Assembly (NCBI GenBank): GCA_050693895.1
Contig: JBOGWS010000009.1
Span: 16,763-80,762, forward strand
Source of the DNA: WHSV01 sp050693895
GTDB lineage: Bacteria > Actinomycetota > CADDZG01 > WHSQ01
Direction of reading: 5' to 3'
Length of the DNA: 64,000 nucleotides
Below, one piece after another: positions 59,909 to 64,000 of this stretch. Both the position numbers and the translations under genes were made by a program. The notes beneath the pieces are model-generated. The model ran no database searches and was not told the DNA's origin. It worked only from the letters and a program-made list of their open reading frames with translations. The stretch's first letter is position 1. Every line of letters begins with the position of its first letter.

Positions 59909-61816
59909 ATGGGAGGGCTCTCTTTACTCAGGCCTGCATCACGCGCAAGACGGCGTCTGCTCGCGCTCGCCACTGCACTTCTGCTCGTCGTCGGGCCGCC
60001 CGCAGCAGCCGGCGCCGATTTCCCCGATTCGGATGACCCACGCGTGGGCCTCGGGGCCGGCTTCGAGGACGCCGAGAAGGCGGCCTTGGCCATGGAGGAA
60101 GTCGGCTTCTTCGACAAACAGGACAGTCCATTCTGGGATCCGGGCAGCATCTCGCCGAACATCGGTGCTGCCATCGGCACGGCCAACTCCGACCTCGCCT
60201 TCACCGGGAACCACGCCATCCACGGCAACTGGCGCGGCTTCCAGGTCTATGACGTCTCCGACCCGGCGGACCCGAGCCTCGAGGTCGCGGTCCTCTGCCC
60301 GGGAGGGCAGGGCGACGTCACGGTTCACGGTGACCTCCTGTTCACTTCCGTGGAGGAATCCTCCGGCCGCACCGACTGCGGGACCGGAGGTGCAGGTCCG
60401 TCCAACGTGCCCAACCCCGACCGCATGCGCGGCATCCGCATCTGGGACATCAGCGACATCGCGGACCCGCAACAGGTCGGCCTCGTCCAGACCTGCCGCG
60501 GTTCGCACACCCACCGCCTGGTCGAGGATCTCGACGACCCGAGCGTCGTCTACATCTACAACAGCGGCACCTCGTCGTTCCGACACCCAGATGAAGCGGG
60601 TCTGAACTGCCAGGACCACGCGCTCACGACCGATCCCGTGCCGGCCGGAACCAACACCGACCGCTGGCAGATCGAGGTCATCCGTGTTCCCGTGAACGAC
60701 CCAGGGGCGGCGGAGATCGTGAACGAGGTCCGGCTCTTCGCCGGTGAGGACGGCCGGCTGAACGGACTGCAGAACATGCAGCCCGGGGTGCCGCACCCCT
60801 GCGCGTCCACTGCGGAAGGCTGTGGGCCCGTCACGCCGACGACCTACTCCCCGTTGCCGAACACCAACACCTGCCACGACATCACCGTGTACCCGGAGAT
60901 CGACCTGGCTGCCGGCGCCTGCCAGGGCAATGGCCTGCTCATCGACATCTCCGATCCGGCGAACCCCGAACGTATCGACGCGGTCGCCGATCCGAACTTC
61001 TCCTATTGGCACTCGGCGAACTTCAACAACGACGGCACCTCCGTGATGTTCACCGACGAGTGGGGCGGCGGCACCGGCGCTCGTTGCCGGGCGACGGACA
61101 GGCTCGAGTGGGGCGCGAACGCCCTGTTCAACATCGTCGACACGGCGCAGGGCAAGCGGCTGGAGTTCGCGAGCTACTTCAAGATGCCGGCGGTGCAGAC
61201 GCCTCACGAGAACTGTGTGGCTCACCAGGCGAACATCGTCCCGGTGCCCGGTCGCGACATCATCGTGCAGGGCTGGTACCAGGGCGGCATCTCGATGTTC
61301 GACTGGACCGACCCGGCGAACCCGTTCGAGATTGGATTCTTCGACCGCGGCCCGATCGACACGCCCAGCAACCCGACAACCGGCGACCCGCAGATCGTGC
61401 TCGGCGGATTCTGGTCCGGCTACTGGTACAACGGCAACGTCTACGGCGGTGAGATCGCCCGCGGGCTGGACGTGTTGGGGCTCACGCCGACCGACCAGCT
61501 GAGCCAGAACGAGATCGAAGCCGCGGAGACCGTGAACCTCGACGAGCACAACGCGATGTCGATACGGCGCATCACCTGGGACCCCAGTTTCCCCGTGGTG
61601 CGAGCGCATCGGGATCAACTGGTGCGAGCCGACGGACTGACGGACGACGAGCGCGAGCGCGTCGACGCTGCGATCGATCGCGCGGAGCGGTTCCAGTCCG
61701 GCCCGCGGAAGAAGGCGGCGATCGCCAACCTAAAGGCGACAGCCAACTCGTTGCGGAGCCCGGACCAGCAGGCGCTCGCCGACGCGATGCGCGATCTGGC
61801 CGAAGCGCTGCGCTGA
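59909..61816 (+). CDS. Secreted LVIVD-repeat (beta-propeller-like) protein
   Basis: A 635-residue secreted protein with a signal peptide (residues about 1-35). The body has LVIVD-type repeats such as FQVYDVSDPADPSLEVAVL, IRIWDISDIADPQQVGLVQ, LLIDISDPANPERIDAV and ISMFDWTDPANPFEIGFF. Each is a beta blade, and together they suggest a propeller. Several Cys pairs could be disulfides. The last 80 residues are helical (DDERERVDAAIDRAERF). The function is unknown, and related proteins are surface or choice-of-anchor proteins. ATG 59909 is chosen with GGGTGGG seven bases upstream. A GTG at 59897 is also in frame. Confidence 0.85.
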   Translation: MGGLSLLRPASRARRRLLALATALLLVVGPPAAAGADFPDSDDPRVGLGAGFEDAEKAALAMEEVGFFDKQDSPFWDPGSISPNIGAAIGTANSDLAFTGNHAIHGNWRGFQVYDVSDPADPSLEVAVLCPGGQGDVTVHGDLLFTSVEESSGRTDCGTGGAGPSNVPNPDRMRGIRIWDISDIADPQQVGLVQTCRGSHTHRLVEDLDDPSVVYIYNSGTSSFRHPDEAGLNCQDHALTTDPVPAGTNTDRWQIEVIRVPVNDPGAAEIVNEVRLFAGEDGRLNGLQNMQPGVPHPCASTAEGCGPVTPTTYSPLPNTNTCHDITVYPEIDLAAGACQGNGLLIDISDPANPERIDAVADPNFSYWHSANFNNDGTSVMFTDEWGGGTGARCRATDRLEWGANALFNIVDTAQGKRLEFASYFKMPAVQTPHENCVAHQANIVPVPGRDIIVQGWYQGGISMFDWTDPANPFEIGFFDRGPIDTPSNPTTGDPQIVLGGFWSGYWYNGNVYGGEIARGLDVLGLTPTDQLSQNEIEAAETVNLDEHNAMSIRRITWDPSFPVVRAHRDQLVRADGLTDDERERVDAAIDRAERFQSGPRKKAAIANLKATANSLRSPDQQALADAMRDLAEALR

Positions 61817-61938
61817 CAACAGCATGTGGCGATGCCCGCGGCACCCCTTCTGGGTGTCGCGGGGGACGCGCTTGGGGGGCCGGCACTTCGTCTGCACCGC
61901 GTCAAAATCTCCTGTAGGCGTCCGCAATGGAAGGCGAT

Positions 61939-62724
61939 TCAATCTGGGAGTGAGCCGCATGTGAGGTTCACCGCGCTCGCGGTCATGGCGGACGCTTGAT
62001 CCGAGGCGATGTAGGCCGCCACGTTCCCCACCTCAGCTAAAGACGTCAGCCGGTTCAGCATCGTCTTGTTCTGGTTCCAAGCGATGTGTTGCGGACGCGT
62101 CATGCTCCCCGAGCCGGTTCCATAGTCGGGAAAGAGTTCACCTTGGAGGGTTTCGGGGATGCCGGTCGTGCGCAGCCATGCCACGCGGACGCCCTGTGGC
62201 CCAAGTTCGGATGCCCACTGTCGGCAGAGACCCTCGATGGCGTCGAATGTGACGCCCGTGCCTCCCACGTTGGGAATAGCCAGACGGGCGGTCGTTGCGG
62301 TGATCGCCAAGATCACTCCGGATCGCCGCTTGACCATGTGCCGCGCCGACGCCCTTGCGGTGAGGAACTGCGTCCTTATGGCCGTCATAACCGGTCGAAC
62401 AAAATCGTCAAACGACATATCGATCAGCGGTGGCCCATGAACGTCTCCATGGCTGATCGCATTGAAAGAGACGTCAATGCCGCCCATCTTTTCAACCACG
62501 GCGTCCGCGTGCTCGTCGACAGCCTTTTCGTCGAGGGCATCGACTCGCGCCGTCTCGGCCTCTCCTCCTGTAGCGGAGATCTCGGCGGCCACATTGTCAA
62601 GCGATGCCAATGTGCGACCGGCAAGGAACACGTTCGCGCCCTCGCGGGCGAAGGCACGGGCAACCGCGCTCCCAACTGAGCCTCCTGCGCCGTAGATCAC
62701 CGCATTCTTGTTTTCCAGAAGCAT
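61939..62724 (-). CDS. Short-chain dehydrogenase family protein lacking catalytic Tyr and Lys
   Basis: A 261-residue SDR-fold protein. The Rossmann motif AVIYGAGGSVGSAVARAF, FLAGRTLASLD, NAISHGDV and a C-terminus VAAYIASDQASAMTASAVNLTCG are clearly SDR. The catalytic YxxxK should lie in TGVTFDAIEGLCRQW but reads FDAIE, with Phe for Tyr and Glu for Lys. Classical dehydrogenase chemistry is therefore doubtful. It could be a binding protein, a diverged enzyme or a gene in decay. GGGGGGAAG upstream supports the start at 62724. Confidence 0.88.
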   Translation of the reverse strand: MLLENKNAVIYGAGGSVGSAVARAFAREGANVFLAGRTLASLDNVAAEISATGGEAETARVDALDEKAVDEHADAVVEKMGGIDVSFNAISHGDVHGPPLIDMSFDDFVRPVMTAIRTQFLTARASARHMVKRRSGVILAITATTARLAIPNVGGTGVTFDAIEGLCRQWASELGPQGVRVAWLRTTGIPETLQGELFPDYGTGSGSMTRPQHIAWNQNKTMLNRLTSLAEVGNVAAYIASDQASAMTASAVNLTCGSLPD

Positions 62725-62883
62725 TACTTCCCCCCAATCCGTTGATTCCCGTTCGATGGGCAGCAGCTTAGGCTGCAGAGGGCCGGGGGAGGATTCTGGG
62801 GCGCTGAGACGGTGCGGGAAGCGCCACATTGCGGATCGACATGGACAGCTGCCGACCGGGCAAGCAACACGTGTGCGCCTGGC

Positions 62884-63339
62884 TCAACCTCCGTACTCAC
62901 CACGGCGTCGGAGCATGACGAGAAGCATGAGCGGCAGCATCGCCATGTGCTCGAAAGCGAGCAGGGAGTCACCCGAGATGACACCCAGCCACAACAGCGG
63001 GAACAGCACCAAGGCGGGGACGAACATCGCACCGGCCATCTCGAGGGTACTCACCCAACTGTGACCGCGGTAGCGCATCCAGACGACCATCCCGATCGAC
63101 ATGGTGAGAGCCATCTCCAGAGACGTCAACTCCGGGTATTGCGCTGGGAACTCCAATCCCGCGATCGCCAGGATGCCTCTCACGGCTCCGCCCAGGACTG
63201 CCATGCCCACGAACATCGCGACGACCATCCCCAGGTAGTGGCGGAGGAAATTCCATCTGCGGTGACGGGTGCGGCCGTGGGTGGATATAGGCCTGTCGGT
63301 CTGCGCCACCGGCCGCTGGTTTTCGGTCGTCGTCCTCAT
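62884..63339 (-). CDS. Small polytopic membrane protein behind a CsoR-like promoter
   Basis: A 151-residue membrane protein with a positive N-terminus and four hydrophobic segments (YLGMVVAMFVGMAVLGGAV, LEMALTMSIGMVVWM, LEMAGAMFVPALVLFPLLWLGV, MAMLPLMLLVMLRRR). It is unusually rich in Met, common in copper-handling membrane proteins. Similar actinobacterial proteins are unassigned or loosely called flagellar-like. GGAGGGAGA lies just before the ATG, and a strong promoter with a GC-tract dyad lies upstream. A role in copper or another metal is an inference. Confidence 0.78.
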   Translation of the reverse strand: MRTTTENQRPVAQTDRPISTHGRTRHRRWNFLRHYLGMVVAMFVGMAVLGGAVRGILAIAGLEFPAQYPELTSLEMALTMSIGMVVWMRYRGHSWVSTLEMAGAMFVPALVLFPLLWLGVISGDSLLAFEHMAMLPLMLLVMLRRRGEYGG

Positions 63340-63374
63340 GTGGTGGATCTCCCTCCGTCTTCGGGTTGGAGAGT

Positions 63375-63404
63375 TATATACCCTGGGGGGGTATTGTATG
63401 TCAA
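63375..63404 (-). promoter_or_regulatory. Strong promoter with CsoR/RcnR-type GC-tract operator
   Basis: On the reverse strand TTGACA and TATATA stand 18 bases apart, close to consensus. The spacer end holds ATACCCCCCCAGGGTAT, an AT-flanked C-tract/G-tract dyad like the operators of CsoR-family copper repressors. A repressor bound here would block the -10 box. No csoR gene is in the window. Confidence 0.7.
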
Positions 63405-63800
63405 GAAAAGCCCGAACACTGAATCATGCCCACGAGCTTTCCCTGGAGTTCGACCGCGATCACCGTCGCCTCTCGAAAACCGTCCCTGCGCCCCGCAGCG
63501 ATGAGACCCAAGACGCCAAGTGCGAGATTGGCGAAACCAATCTCCTGTTGGAACGGACTACCCTTCGGCCAATCGATCGATTCGGCGACGGCATCGGGCG
63601 TGAAGACGTGACCGAAGAAGCCGCTGAGCCCGCTCGCGCACCACCCCGAGCATGAACAGATAGATCAGGTACATCTCTACTTTGCTGAGACGATCCTTCG
63701 CGCTGGCGTCAAGTCGCACATGAAGGGCGGCGAGCAGCACCGGAAGCACGGAGAACGCGAACACCCGTACAGCAACCGGTGTCCACGCGTAGTTCCCCAT
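63401..63800 (-). pseudogene. Frameshifted small membrane protein gene (DUF6790-like)
   Basis: The reverse strand starts MGNYAWTPVAVRVFAFSVLPVLL and reads well to KVEMYLIYLFMLGV (about 63645). The natural continuation, ASGLSGFFGHVFTPDAVAESIDWPKGSPFQQEIGFANLALGVLGLI, lies in the next frame. Adding one G to GTGGTGCG in that spot would restore a single membrane protein. The 3' end is also abnormal, because after REATVIAV the frame turns into ELQGKLVGMIQCSGFS and stops inside the promoter of the next gene. It is probably a decaying gene. A sequencing error could explain the frameshift but not the short end. Confidence 0.7.
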
Positions 63801-63898
63801 CAGATGTCATCGGGGCAGGGGAATCGCTCCGCGATCGATAACCCCAGCCCGGAGGTTCCACCGGTCACGAGCGTAGCTTTGTCGTCCAGACTCTCCAT
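63800..63898 (-). pseudogene. Remnant of a short-chain dehydrogenase gene
   Basis: A 32-codon frame reads MESLDDKATLVTGGTSGLGLSIAERF and then PCPDDI and a stop. The first 26 residues are a typical SDR N-terminus with the TGGTSGLG cofactor motif, but the remaining 220 or so residues are gone. Its TGA overlaps the ATG of the broken membrane gene (TGATG), which suggests that the two once formed an operon and that an internal deletion removed most of the SDR. Confidence 0.65.
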
Positions 63899-64000
63899 CG
63901 AGCGGAGCTTATGCCAGTCGACGGGTCGGGCTGAGGGGTTGCCTCACGCCCCTAGCGCTCCTGCTCGAGGAGGTGTACGTGTGTGGTGCTGTTCTAACGG

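Overview
The window is gene-dense, high-GC DNA with no tRNA, rRNA, CRISPR array, insertion sequence or phage gene that I can see, and no gap between genes longer than about 260 bases. The gene content suggests a free-living, aerobic actinobacterium (Actinomycetota). The signs are frequent GTG and TTG starts, F420-type oxidoreductases (an LLM-class enzyme and a PPOX-fold enzyme), an Ada-AlkA fusion, LtrA, MDMPI/DinB proteins, NarL-type two-component systems and many secreted proteins. The species cannot be named from this.

0-12.5 kb holds housekeeping and surface functions. These are the start of an ABC-F ATPase, a cyclophilin, a crotonase, a DJ-1/PfpI protein, an NAD-dependent sugar epimerase, a histidine kinase with two paralogous NarL-type regulators, TypA/BipA, a DUF456 membrane protein, two cupredoxin lipoproteins, and a secreted repeat protein with a sortase-like tail followed by a membrane-anchored protein. 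12.6-18.2 kb is a tight five-gene operon: ring-cleaving dioxygenase, HxlR regulator, AMP-forming acyl-CoA ligase, citryl-CoA-lyase-like protein and an aconitase-family protein. The last of these lacks a normally invariant cluster cysteine.

18.3-31 kb is mixed. It contains a membrane metalloprotease candidate, a third secreted cupredoxin-like protein, an F420/PPOX enzyme, a subtilase with WTGSR repeats that abuts a GGDEF-EAL protein, Ada-AlkA, LtrA, YjbR, a MerR regulator divergent from a small Cys-Cys protein across a classic 19-bp-spacer promoter, a peroxiredoxin, a DUF1697 protein and a hydrolase. 31-39 kb has a large secreted M14 carboxypeptidase, a PEP mutase/isocitrate lyase family enzyme, and an ABC-2 exporter divergent from a NarL-type two-component system across a perfect dyad.

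39-57.1 kb is the highlight: a purine-catabolic island. It combines homologues of the Escherichia coli yge/ygf (anaerobic urate) set, namely YgeY, an XdhD-like fused molybdenum hydroxylase, SsnA, YgeW, YgeX and a hydantoinase, with a second three-subunit xanthine dehydrogenase, an 8-oxoguanine-deaminase-like enzyme, adenine deaminase and an NCS2 purine permease. An F420-type LLM oxidoreductase heads it. Together these could import purines, deaminate and hydroxylate them, open the rings, and recover 2,3-diaminopropionate and carbamoyl groups.

57.2-64 kb carries a methyltransferase, pterin dehydratase, histidine phosphatase, DUF305 lipoprotein, an LVIVD-type secreted protein, an SDR without catalytic Tyr/Lys, and a small membrane protein behind a CsoR-like GC-tract promoter. 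It ends in decaying DNA, with a frameshifted membrane-protein gene and an SDR remnant.
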